Assembly (NCBI GenBank): GCA_018241165.1
Contig: JAFEEK010000033.1
Coordinates: 1 to 9,498 of the forward strand
Length of the DNA stretch: 9,498 nt
DNA from: Pseudomonadota bacterium
GTDB taxonomy: Bacteria; Pseudomonadota; Gammaproteobacteria; Xanthomonadales; Rhodanobacteraceae
Reading direction: 5' to 3'
The notes beneath the pieces are model-generated. The model was not told the DNA's origin. It searched no databases and saw only the letters and a list, made by a program, of their open reading frames with translations. Made by a program: the position numbers and the translations under genes. The first letter of the stretch is position 1. Each line of letters begins with the position of its first letter. Positions 1 through 6,196 of the stretch are shown here, piece after piece.

Positions 1-426
1 CTGCTGCTGCCGCAACTCAAACTCGCCGGCTATTCGAACATCCCGGTGTTCGCCACCTCGCATATCTACGCCGGCAACTACAATCCGGGCCTGGACCGCG
101 ATCTGGACGGCGTGCAGTTCTGCGATGCGCCCTGGCTGTTCGATGCGGCGCTGGGCTTGCCGAACCACGACGCGATCGTGCGTGCGCTCGACAGCGCGCG
201 CGGCGCCGGCGGACGCCTGTTCGCGATGGGCATGGATGCCTACCGGTTGCTGCCGTACTTGGATTGGCTGGCGCAGCATCCTGACAGTTATTTGCCGGGC
301 GCGACCGGCCAGCTTGCCGAGGACAGGCTTGGCCGCATCCAGCGCCTGCTGACCTGGGCGCGCTTCGACAATGGCGCAGCGCATCCGGTGGCTGGCAGCC
401 TGCAAACGAGCGCGGCGCCGCAGTGA
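1..426 (+). CDS. lpoA: Penicillin-binding protein activator LpoA/LppC, C-terminal part (5' end outside window)
   Basis: The open frame runs from base 1 to a TGA at 424-426 and gives about 141 C-terminal residues; the start lies left of the window. The segment NIPVFATSHIYAGN followed by DLDGVQFCDAPW is the conserved signature of the LppC/LpoA family C-terminal domain, which has a periplasmic-binding-protein-like fold. In E. coli LpoA is an outer-membrane lipoprotein that reaches through the periplasm to activate the peptidoglycan synthase PBP1A; the same role is inferred here. The lipobox and TPR-like N-terminal domain are not visible. The next gene, yraN, starts with a GTG whose last two bases are shared with this stop (GTGA), implying translational coupling. 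The order lpoA-yraN-dolP matches the enterobacterial yraM-yraN-yraP cluster, which supports the call. Confidence 0.9.
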   Translation: MLLPQLKLAGYSNIPVFATSHIYAGNYNPGLDRDLDGVQFCDAPWLFDAALGLPNHDAIVRALDSARGAGGRLFAMGMDAYRLLPYLDWLAQHPDSYLPGATGQLAEDRLGRIQRLLTWARFDNGAAHPVAGSLQTSAAPQ

Positions 427-785
427 CAGCGCGCGACACCGGCGCGACCTGGGAAAGCGTGGCCGAAGCGCATCTGTGCGCCGCCGGACTGCGCACGCTG
501 CAACGCAATTTCACCTGCCGGCTTGGCGAGATCGACCTGGTCATGGCCGAGCGCGATTGCACCGTGTTCGTGGAAGTGCGCTTCCGCCGCGACGCCGCGC
601 ACGGCGACGGCCTGGCATCGGTCGGCGCGGCCAAGCGCGCGAAACTTCTGCGCGCGGCGCAGGTCTGGCTTCTCGCGCATCCCCGCCGTGCCGAACAACC
701 GTGCCGGTTCGACGTGATCGGTTGCAGCGGCACGCCGCAGCAGCCGCAGTTCGACTGGATCCACAATGCCTTCGAGACTTGCTGA
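423..785 (+). CDS. yraN: YraN / UPF0102 family nuclease-fold protein
   Basis: A 120-residue protein, the usual length for UPF0102. Visible family features are an N-terminal helix with a conserved acidic residue (TWESVAEAHL, residues 9-18), RNFTCRLGEIDLVM (28-41) and VFVEVRFR (48-55). Together these give the E...GEID...EVR pattern of the restriction-endonuclease-like fold seen in E. coli YraN. The end, with PCRFDVIG and a terminal FDWIHNAF, also fits. The biochemical role of the family is unsettled; a nuclease or Holliday-junction-type activity is suggested by fold only. The GTG start overlaps the lpoA stop by 4 bases, and this start places the family N-terminus correctly. dolP starts 3 bases after the stop, so the three genes are probably co-transcribed. 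Confidence 0.93.
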   Translation: MTARDTGATWESVAEAHLCAAGLRTLQRNFTCRLGEIDLVMAERDCTVFVEVRFRRDAAHGDGLASVGAAKRAKLLRAAQVWLLAHPRRAEQPCRFDVIGCSGTPQQPQFDWIHNAFETC

Positions 786-788
786 AAA

Positions 789-1376
789 ATGAAAATGTAT
801 AAATATTTACTTGCTTGCGCTTGCCTGCCGTTGCTGCACGGCTGCGTCGCCGTGGTCGCCGGCGGCGCGATCGCCGGTGCGCACGCCGTGCACGACCGGC
901 GCGCGGTCGGCACCGTGCTCAGCGACCGCAACATCCAGTTGAGCGCGATCGACGCGATCAACAAACATCGCGAACTCACCCGCGACGACAACAACGTCAA
1001 GGTCGTCGTCTACAACGGCGTGATGCTGCTGTGCGGGCAGGTGCGCAGCGAAGCGCTCAAGCGGCTCGCGCACGACTCGGCGGAAGGTTTCGACGGCGTC
1101 ATCCGCCTGGTCGACGAGATCCAGGTGACGGACGAACCGCAAGGATTCTGGCGCCGGCGCGGGGACGAGACCACGACCGCGCGCGTCAAGACCGGCCTGC
1201 TCGACATCACCAGCCTGCCCGGTTTCGATCCCACCCGCATCAATGTCACCACCTCGCACGGCGTCGTTTACCTGATGGGCCTGGTCAAGCACGACGAAGC
1301 CGATGCCGCTACGGACGTCGCACGCAATGCCGCCGGTGTCGACAAGGTCGTCAAGGTGTTCGACTACACCGACTGA
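789..1376 (+). CDS. dolP: DolP (YraP)-type outer-membrane lipoprotein with two BON domains
   Basis: A 195-residue lipoprotein precursor. It has a short hydrophobic leader with lipobox LLHGC (Cys19 would be lipidated), then CVAVVAGGAIAG and a short RRAVGTVLSDRNI segment matching the E. coli DolP N-terminus. BON domain 1 spans about residues 46-113 (VYNGVMLLCGQV) and BON domain 2 about 127-195 (TTSHGVVYLMGLV). In E. coli DolP sits at the outer membrane, is recruited to division sites through phospholipid binding by BON2, and supports envelope integrity and BAM function; that role is inferred here. The start is ATG 789; ATG 795 is an in-frame alternative and neither has a good Shine-Dalgarno. 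Bases 785-812 are strikingly AT-rich against the GC-rich surroundings, which would keep the initiation region unstructured. The diaA gene that separates yraN and yraP in E. coli is missing here. Confidence 0.92.
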   Translation: MKMYKYLLACACLPLLHGCVAVVAGGAIAGAHAVHDRRAVGTVLSDRNIQLSAIDAINKHRELTRDDNNVKVVVYNGVMLLCGQVRSEALKRLAHDSAEGFDGVIRLVDEIQVTDEPQGFWRRRGDETTTARVKTGLLDITSLPGFDPTRINVTTSHGVVYLMGLVKHDEADAATDVARNAAGVDKVVKVFDYTD

Positions 1377-1407
1377 GCGCGCAGCAGCCGGCGCGAATGT
1401 GCGCGTC

Positions 1408-1438
1408 TTCACATTTTTCGACGCAGTCGGAGTAAACT
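1408..1438 (+). promoter_or_regulatory. Candidate promoter for the IPTL-CTERM protein gene
   Basis: TTCACA at 1408-1413 and TAAACT at 1433-1438 resemble sigma-70 -35 and -10 boxes, but the 19-base spacer is longer than ideal. They lie in the 92-base gap after dolP and would give a leader of roughly 25 bases that includes the Shine-Dalgarno at 1455-1462. Position and the local AT-richness support it; the sequence match alone is weak. Confidence 0.35.
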
Positions 1439-1454
1439 CGGAGCGATCTTTTCC

Positions 1455-1462
1455 AGAGGGGG
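1455..1462 (+). promoter_or_regulatory. Ribosome binding site deciding the GTG start at 1469
   Basis: AGAGGGGG lies six bases before GTG 1469. It is the strongest purine-rich site nearby and fixes the start immediately ahead of a well-formed signal peptide. Confidence 0.65.
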
Positions 1463-1468
1463 TTCACC

Positions 1469-2884
1469 GTGGAATCCAAGCACCTGCTTCCCTTGACCCA
1501 GGCCGTGATCCTCGCCCTGGCCACCGGCGGAGCGCATGCCGCAAGCATCACCGTGAACACGGCCGGCGACAGTGGCGGTGCGGGTACCTGCACGCTGCGC
1601 CAGGCCATCGAGTCCGCGAACACGGATTCGGCGCAAGGCAACTGCGCCGCCGGCGGCGGTGCGGATACGATCACGTTCGCGGCCAACGTCACCGGCGTCG
1701 CCTTGACCGGCGGCGAACTGCTGATCAATAGCAGCGTAACCCTCAGCGGTGGCGGGCAGACGATCACCGCCGCGCCGTACAGCCGCGTGATGAGCATTGT
1801 CAACAACGCCAATACCGTTTCGACGGTAAACCTGTCCGACCTGACCCTGACCGGCGGCAACTACGGCCCGCCGGGCGCAGGCCTGTCGATTGGTGCGGCA
1901 TCTGGCCCTCCGCCGAGACCGGCGCATGGCACCTCTGCCAACGCTCCTCGGCCAGCCGCGAATGGACCGATGGTGAGCCTGAACCGCGTGACGGTAAGCA
2001 ACAACACGTCGAACGTGCATGCCGGCGGCATTTTTATCGAAGGCAGCACGGTGGCCATCAACCAGTCCACGATCTCGGGCAATAGTCTGGTGGCCAGCGG
2101 CAATTACGCCGGCGGCGGCGTTTACATCACCGACGGATCGAACGTCACCATCACCGATTCGACGATTTCAGGCAACAGCGCGTCCGGCCCCAACAAGTAT
2201 CTTGCCGGCGGCATATATGCCTGGAACAGCCAGCTGACGGTGATCAACTCGACGATTACAGGCAACCGCGCCTATGGCATCGACTATCTGGCTGGCGGTG
2301 CCTCGGTTTCGTATGGAACGGCCGGGATCTACAACAGCACGATCTCCGGCAATACGACATCCACGTCCTCGAATGTCACTGCTGGCGGACTCCTCATTGG
2401 CGCCGAGAACACGACAAGTCTCGCCGTGTCCAATACCATCCTGTCCGGCAATACCGGTTCGCAGGCGGACATGGGCGTGTTCAATGGTTCCAACGTCATC
2501 TCCGAGTTCAACCTGATGGGTACGGCGCTGTCCGGCAGCTTCACCGGCAACGGCAACGTGTTCAGCGACGCGCCTGGCCTCGGCGCGCTGGCCAACAATG
2601 GCGGCCCGACGCTGACCATGAAACCCAATACGGGCAGCCTCGCACTGGGCGCGGGCAGCATTGCATTGATTCCTGCCGGCGTGACCACCGACCAACGCGG
2701 CACGGGCTTTGCGCGCGTGGTCAACGGTTCGCTTGACGTGGGTGCGGTGGAAGCCGCCGCGGGTGCCGGTGTGGTTGCCGCCACGAGTGTGCCCACGCCG
2801 ACGCTATCGACATGGGCCTTGGGGCTGCTCGGCGGCCTGCTTGCCTTGTTCGGGCTGCGCAAGCGAAAACGCGCTGACGGCTGA
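1469..2884 (+). CDS. Secreted beta-helix protein with CSLREA-like N-terminus, choice-of-anchor-Q-like region and IPTL-CTERM sorting tail
   Basis: A 471-residue exported protein. Residues 1-24 form a signal peptide ending GGAHA. Residues 26-70 (ITVNTAGDSG, then TCTLRQAIESANTD and DTITF) match the CSLREA-type N-terminal region of bacterial surface proteins. Residues 185-328 hold five roughly 30-residue repeats, each AGG plus hydrophobic residues and then a TISGN-like turn, typical of a right-handed parallel beta-helix. Residues 377-428 (NNGGPTLTM, TDQRGTGF, DVGAVE) match the choice-of-anchor Q region. The tail at 441-468 has PTPTLSTW, a hydrophobic segment and RKRKR, the IPTL-CTERM tripartite signal thought to be processed by an exosortase-like system. 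A Pro/Ala/Gly-rich insert fills residues 142-168. Ligand and function are unknown; an adhesin or polysaccharide-binding surface protein is an inference. The sorting enzyme is not in this window. Confidence 0.88.
   Translation: MESKHLLPLTQAVILALATGGAHAASITVNTAGDSGGAGTCTLRQAIESANTDSAQGNCAAGGGADTITFAANVTGVALTGGELLINSSVTLSGGGQTITAAPYSRVMSIVNNANTVSTVNLSDLTLTGGNYGPPGAGLSIGAASGPPPRPAHGTSANAPRPAANGPMVSLNRVTVSNNTSNVHAGGIFIEGSTVAINQSTISGNSLVASGNYAGGGVYITDGSNVTITDSTISGNSASGPNKYLAGGIYAWNSQLTVINSTITGNRAYGIDYLAGGASVSYGTAGIYNSTISGNTTSTSSNVTAGGLLIGAENTTSLAVSNTILSGNTGSQADMGVFNGSNVISEFNLMGTALSGSFTGNGNVFSDAPGLGALANNGGPTLTMKPNTGSLALGAGSIALIPAGVTTDQRGTGFARVVNGSLDVGAVEAAAGAGVVAATSVPTPTLSTWALGLLGGLLALFGLRKRKRADG
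2021..2452 (+). repeat. Five in-frame ~30-residue beta-helix repeats
   Basis: The AGG motif recurs at residues 185, 214, 246, 275 and 305, and TISGN/TITGN/ILSGN at 201, 232, 262, 291 and 324, a period of 29-32 residues (about 90 bases). The protein pattern is clear but the DNA copies have diverged (acgatctcgggcaat, acgatttcaggcaac, acgattacaggcaac, acgatctccggcaat). This indicates old duplications rather than a recent tandem expansion. Confidence 0.75.
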
Positions 2885-2892
2885 GGATTGCC

Positions 2893-2922
2893 TGCCGCCG
2901 GCGTAAACTGGCGGCATGCCGC
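2893..2922. repeat. Overlapping inverted repeats across the start of the FAD oxidase gene
   Basis: TGCCGCC (2893-2899) and GGCGGCA (2910-2916) form a 7-base-pair stem whose loop contains the TAAACT hexamer. GCGGCATGCCGC (2911-2922) is a perfect 12-base palindrome centred on the ATG. Either could be an operator or could mask the start in RNA; in GC-rich DNA chance is also possible. Confidence 0.4.
2904..2909 (+). promoter_or_regulatory. Candidate leaderless -10 element for the FAD oxidase gene
   Basis: TAAACT ends six bases before ATG 2916, so transcription would begin at or within a base or two of the start codon. There is no Shine-Dalgarno upstream, consistent with leaderless initiation. 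No convincing -35 is visible at 16-18 bases. The same GTAAACTGGC sequence stands at the same distance ahead of nusB. Confidence 0.45.
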
Positions 2923-4286
2923 TTTCCAATTCCTTCACTGACGAACTGCACGGGATTTTCGGCGACGCGCTGGTCACCGATCCCGCCGAATGCCTGGCCT
3001 ACGGCTACGACAATTCGCGCCGCCAGGCGCAGCCCGATGTCGTTGTCTTTCCAACCGAGCATGCTCAAGTCGTCGCTCTGGTGCGCGCCTGCCGCAACGC
3101 ACACACACCGCTGATCGCACGCGGCCGCGGCACCAACACCACCGGTGCGACGGTTCCCGTGGACGGCGGCGTGGTCGTCTCGTTCGAGCGCATGAACCGC
3201 ATCGTGAACATCGATGCCGACAACCGCCTCGCCGTCGTCGAACCCGGCGTGCTCAACGGCGACCTGCAAACCGCGCTCGCCGCGTACGGATTCTTCTGGC
3301 CGCCCGATCCGACGTCCAGCCCGTATTGCACGATCGGCGGCAACCTCGCCTGCAACGCCGCCGGGCCGCGCGCGGTGAAGTACGGCAGTTGCCGTGAAAA
3401 CACGCTCGGATTGCGTGCGGTGACCGGCGCCGGCGAGGAATTGCGCTGCGGCGTCAACACGACCAAGGGCGCGGTCGGCTACGACCTGACGCGCCTGCTG
3501 ATCGGCGCCGAAGGTACGCTCGCCGTCATCACCGAGGCGACGCTCAAGCTCACGCCGAAACCCGCCGCGAAGGCCACCCTGAGCGCAAGCTATGCCGACG
3601 TCGCCGCCGCCACCGCGGCGGTCGCGCGCATCATGGCGCAGCCGGTCGTGCCCTGCGCGCTGGAATTCATGGACGACGAAGCCCTGCGCCTGGCGCGCGC
3701 GCATGCGGGCGAAGCGATCCCGAATGCCGGCGCGCTGTTGATCGTCGAAGCCGACGGCGATGCGGCGGATTTGCCGCGCGCCGTCGAAGCGCTTTGCGCC
3801 GCCGCGCGTGGTGCGGGCTTGATCGATATTCGCACCGCCAAAGACGCAAGCGAAGCCGAAACCTTGTGGGCCGCGCGCCGCGCGCTGTCGCCGGCGCTGC
3901 GCACCATCTCGCCCGACAAGATCAACGAAGACGTGGTCGTGCCGGTATCGCGCCTGCCCGAACTGATCGCGCGGCTGCGTGAAATCGCCAAGAGGTTTTC
4001 GATCCCCGTCGTCAACTTCGGCCATGCCGGCAACGGCAACATCCACGTCAACCTGCTGCCGCGCGATGCGGCCGAGCACGCACGCGCGGAATCCGCGTTG
4101 CCGGAGGTCTTCCGCAGCGTGATCGCGCTCGGCGGCACGCTCTCCGGCGAACACGGCATCGGCCTGGCCAAACGCGATTTCCTCGTCGATGCGCTCGATC
4201 CCAACGCGCTCGCGCTGATGCGCCGGATCAAGGCGCAGTTCGATCCGGACGGAATACTCAATCCGGGCAAGCTGCTGCCGCCGTGA
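2916..4286 (+). CDS. FAD-linked 2-hydroxyacid oxidase/dehydrogenase (GlcD / D-lactate dehydrogenase type)
   Basis: A 456-residue, full-length member of the VAO/PCMH flavoprotein superfamily. The FAD_binding_4 domain (about residues 38-215) carries ARGRGTNTTGATVP (68-81), PPDPTSSPYCTIGGNLACNAAG (129-150, shown in part: TIGGNLACNAAG) and GAEGTLAVIT (198-206). The FAD-oxidase C domain (about 216-454) has GHAGNGNIHVN (369-379), SGEHGIGLAKRDF (410-422) and FDPDGILNPGK (442-452). His370, His377 and Glu412 correspond to the metal/substrate site of D-2-hydroxyacid dehydrogenases such as D2HGDH. The substrate (glycolate, D-lactate, D-2-hydroxyglutarate or other) cannot be fixed from sequence. There is no Fe-S or CCG domain fused, and no glcE/glcF partner adjacent, so it probably acts as a stand-alone enzyme feeding electrons to an acceptor such as cytochrome c or ETF. 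It overlaps the following UDG gene by 4 bases (GTGA). Confidence 0.9.
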   Translation: MPLSNSFTDELHGIFGDALVTDPAECLAYGYDNSRRQAQPDVVVFPTEHAQVVALVRACRNAHTPLIARGRGTNTTGATVPVDGGVVVSFERMNRIVNIDADNRLAVVEPGVLNGDLQTALAAYGFFWPPDPTSSPYCTIGGNLACNAAGPRAVKYGSCRENTLGLRAVTGAGEELRCGVNTTKGAVGYDLTRLLIGAEGTLAVITEATLKLTPKPAAKATLSASYADVAAATAAVARIMAQPVVPCALEFMDDEALRLARAHAGEAIPNAGALLIVEADGDAADLPRAVEALCAAARGAGLIDIRTAKDASEAETLWAARRALSPALRTISPDKINEDVVVPVSRLPELIARLREIAKRFSIPVVNFGHAGNGNIHVNLLPRDAAEHARAESALPEVFRSVIALGGTLSGEHGIGLAKRDFLVDALDPNALALMRRIKAQFDPDGILNPGKLLPP

Positions 4287-4864
4287 CCCGCAGGCTCGAC
4301 GCGCTGCTGCGCGATATTCGCGCCTGCCGGATTTGCGAAGCGCACCTGCCGCTGGGTCCGAATCCGGTTTTGCGTGCAAGCGCGACGGCACGAATCCTGG
4401 TTGTCGGCCAGGCGCCAGGCACGAAAGTCCACGCCACCGGCATTCCGTGGAACGACGCCAGCGGCGAACGCCTGCGCGCGTGGATGGGCGTGGATCGCGA
4501 CGTTTTTTACGACGAATCGCGCATCGCCATCGTGCCGATGGGATTTTGCTATCCCGGCCGCGGCAAGGGCGGCGACAATCCGCCGCGCCCGGAATGCCGC
4601 AAGACCTGGCATCCGCAGCTCATCCCTTTGCTTACGAACGTGCGCCTGACCTTGCTCATCGGCCAATACGCGCAGGCGTATTTCCTGCGCGAGCGGCGCA
4701 AGGCTTCGCTCACCGCAACGGTGCAGGCGTTCGACGAATATCTGCCCGATTTCATTCCGACGGTGCACCCGAGTCCGCGCAACCAGGGCTGGCTCAAGCG
4801 CCACGCATGGTTCGAGCGGGACTTGCTTCCCGTGTTGCGCGAGCGCGTGCACGCGTTGCTGTGA
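4283..4864 (+). CDS. Uracil-DNA glycosylase superfamily protein with family-4-like iron-sulfur cysteines
   Basis: A 193-residue protein. Motif A appears as ILVVGQAPGTKVHATGIPW (residues 38-56), followed by NDASGERLRAWMG, and motif B as HPSPRN (162-167). Cys15, Cys18, Cys89 and Cys105 give C-x2-C and C-x15-C spacings, the same as the 4Fe-4S ligands of family 4 UDGs from Thermotoga and Thermus. Family enzymes excise uracil from DNA to start base-excision repair. Motif A here (HATGIPWNDASG) differs from the classical family 4 sequence, so this belongs to a divergent COG1573-type subgroup whose activity is less certain. The GTG start shares bases with the oxidase stop; there is no separate Shine-Dalgarno, so translation is probably coupled. 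The stop faces the decarboxylase stop across 9 bases. Confidence 0.85.
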   Translation: MTRRLDALLRDIRACRICEAHLPLGPNPVLRASATARILVVGQAPGTKVHATGIPWNDASGERLRAWMGVDRDVFYDESRIAIVPMGFCYPGRGKGGDNPPRPECRKTWHPQLIPLLTNVRLTLLIGQYAQAYFLRERRKASLTATVQAFDEYLPDFIPTVHPSPRNQGWLKRHAWFERDLLPVLRERVHALL

Positions 4865-4873
4865 TACGCGCGT

Positions 4874-5611
4874 TTATGCAAGGTAATCGTGCACGACTTC
4901 GCCCAACGGCAACAGCAGATCGGCTTTCAGGTGCAGCGCGGACTTCACCTCCAGCACCGGCAGATCGGCAATCGGCGCAAGCGCATGCGCAAACAGTTCC
5001 AGCGCACCCGGGCCGCTCCACGCGCCCTTGAATTTGCGGCATTGCATGGCGTAGCGCACGATTTCGCAGATGCGCGGCTTGCCATCGACGTGCGGAATGA
5101 TCTTGAGCAGATAACTGGGCGCCTGCATCGCCGCCACGGCATCGGCTTCGGGAAATTCGCGATGCTTGTAACCCATCGTTCCGACCGCCACGCGGATACC
5201 GGAATAACTGAGCGTGCCGACCAACGTGTCCTTGTGCACCGTCAGGCTCGGTTCGGCAATCTTCTTCGGAAAGCCCCACAATTCGCGTCCACCGGCGGTC
5301 GGCGGATGATCGTTGAGGTACATCATGCGCACATAGCCGCCCTGCTCGCCGCGAAAACTCACCGGTATCACCTGACCCGATTCGGTGTAGTCGCCAAACC
5401 CCGTGGAATCGGGCATCTTGATGAATTCGTACTTGACCAGCGGCTGGGTGAACTGCAGCGGTTCCGGAATGCAGCGGCGCAGCGCATCCGGATCGGTGCG
5501 GTAGGTGATCACCAGGTACTCGCGATTGGTGAACAGGTACGGCCCCGGCGGATAGGCCGGATTTTCGATCGGCATGGCAAAGGCGCGTTGACGGACTTCG
5601 TCGGCGGTCAT
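4874..5611 (-). CDS. adc: Acetoacetate decarboxylase family protein
   Basis: A 245-residue protein, close to the 244 residues of Clostridium acetobutylicum ADC. The catalytic pair is present as [10 protein letters not shown], with Lys116-Lys117 aligning to Lys115 (Schiff base) and Lys116 (pKa-lowering) of that enzyme. Arg30 (TNREY), Glu62 (KYEFIK) and Glu77 (YTESGQ) match Arg29, Glu61 and Glu76 with the same offset of one. An intact decarboxylase converting acetoacetate or a related beta-keto acid is therefore likely; the substrate is not proven, and related enzymes with aldolase/dehydratase activity exist. The start is ATG 5611, preceded by AGGAGA at a 5-base spacing; longer upstream frames lack such a site. 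It lies 93 bases after pgpA on the same strand, and no clear promoter is visible in that gap. No CoA-transferase or other acetone-pathway partner is nearby. Confidence 0.9.
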   Translation of the reverse strand: MTADEVRQRAFAMPIENPAYPPGPYLFTNREYLVITYRTDPDALRRCIPEPLQFTQPLVKYEFIKMPDSTGFGDYTESGQVIPVSFRGEQGGYVRMMYLNDHPPTAGGRELWGFPKKIAEPSLTVHKDTLVGTLSYSGIRVAVGTMGYKHREFPEADAVAAMQAPSYLLKIIPHVDGKPRICEIVRYAMQCRKFKGAWSGPGALELFAHALAPIADLPVLEVKSALHLKADLLLPLGEVVHDYLA

Positions 5612-5704
5612 GAAGGTCTCCTGGGAGCGCTCGCGCCGGACGCGGCACGGCAAGGCGTTACGACGGCAGCTTCGACCGTACCGATGACGCAAAGTTCGAT
5701 GCGA
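5612..5704. other. Intergenic region between pgpA and the decarboxylase gene
   Basis: 93 bases containing the decarboxylase ribosome binding site. No hairpin-plus-T-run terminator after pgpA and no well-spaced -35/-10 pair could be recognised, so read-through from pgpA remains possible. Confidence 0.55.
5617..5622 (-). promoter_or_regulatory. Ribosome binding site of the decarboxylase gene
   Basis: AGGAGA on the minus strand lies 5 bases before ATG 5611. It decides this start over in-frame upstream codons. Confidence 0.75.
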
Positions 5705-6196
5705 TTACAGCAATCGTTGCAACGCCAGCAATGCCAGCGCTGCGTAAATTCCGGCGATGGCATCATCGAGCATGACGCCGAATCCGCCGGCAATCTTGCG
5801 ATCGGCCCACGACACCGGCCAGGGTTTGGCGATGTCGAAAATGCGAAACAGGACGAATCCGCACAAAATCCACCAAGCGTCACGCGACACAAACAGCAGC
5901 GGTGACAACGCGATCCACTGACCGACGAATTCGTCCCACACGACCGCGCCGGGATCGGAAATCCACAGCCGGCGCACGGCCCAATCGCACGCAACCACGC
6001 CGAGCGCGAAAGCCGCCGCGAGTGCGACGACAATCCACGGCAACGGCAATTCGCGCAGCGCCAGCCACGGCAACAGCGCGACGAGCGATCCTGCGGTGCC
6101 GGGCGCGACCGGGCTCAGGCCCGAACCGAAACCGCAGGCGATCCAGCCGAGCGGATGGCGCAGCAGCGCGCGCCGTTGCGAAGCGTCGAGGCTCAT
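5705..6196 (-). CDS. pgpA: Phosphatidylglycerophosphatase A
   Basis: A 163-residue integral membrane protein. Family motifs are GFGSGLSPVAPGTAGS (22-37), WDEFVGQW (87-94), FRIFDIAKPWP (117-127) and GFGVMLDDAIAGIYA (138-152), with the acidic residues expected for Mg-dependent catalysis. Hydrophobic segments lie at about 38-70, 96-120 and 147-163. It removes the phosphate from phosphatidylglycerophosphate to give phosphatidylglycerol in the inner membrane. The ATG at 6196 overlaps the thiL stop (ATGA), the same arrangement as thiL-pgpA in E. coli, so this start is preferred over longer in-frame possibilities inside thiL. It is the last gene of the ribH-nusB-thiL-pgpA block. Confidence 0.95.
   Translation of the reverse strand: MSLDASQRRALLRHPLGWIACGFGSGLSPVAPGTAGSLVALLPWLALRELPLPWIVVALAAAFALGVVACDWAVRRLWISDPGAVVWDEFVGQWIALSPLLFVSRDAWWILCGFVLFRIFDIAKPWPVSWADRKIAGGFGVMLDDAIAGIYAALALLALQRLL

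Larger units (their letters stand above)
1377..1468. other. Intergenic region between dolP and the IPTL-CTERM gene
   Basis: 92 bases holding the candidate promoter and ribosome binding site described separately. No convincing terminator is seen for the lpoA-yraN-dolP genes; only short CGCG self-complementary pieces occur. Confidence 0.6.

Noticed and set aside
17..1000. 327-codon minus-strand frame opposite lpoA, yraN and dolP
   Set aside because: It is Ser/Arg/Ala-rich with no domain; the plus-strand genes are unmistakable.
1391..1418. Possible terminator after dolP (CGCG pieces followed by a T run)
   Set aside because: The stem is only 4-5 base pairs and the T run is about a dozen bases away, unlike an intrinsic terminator.
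2066..2452. Repeated TISGN-coding units as a CRISPR-like array
   Set aside because: The repeats are in frame, diverged at DNA level and part of a beta-helix protein; there are no constant direct repeats with unique spacers.
2721..4391. 556-codon minus-strand open frame opposite the FAD oxidase and UDG genes
   Set aside because: It is rich in Arg, Ala, Gly and Asp with no domain, and lies opposite two genes with clear family motifs. Such antisense frames are common in GC-rich DNA.
4864..4876. Possible bidirectional terminator between the convergent UDG and decarboxylase genes
   Set aside because: ACGCGCGT is self-complementary but has no loop room, and the gap is only 9 bases.
4874..5611. 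An acetone-forming operon
   Set aside because: Only the decarboxylase is present; no CoA-transferase or thiolase is in the window.
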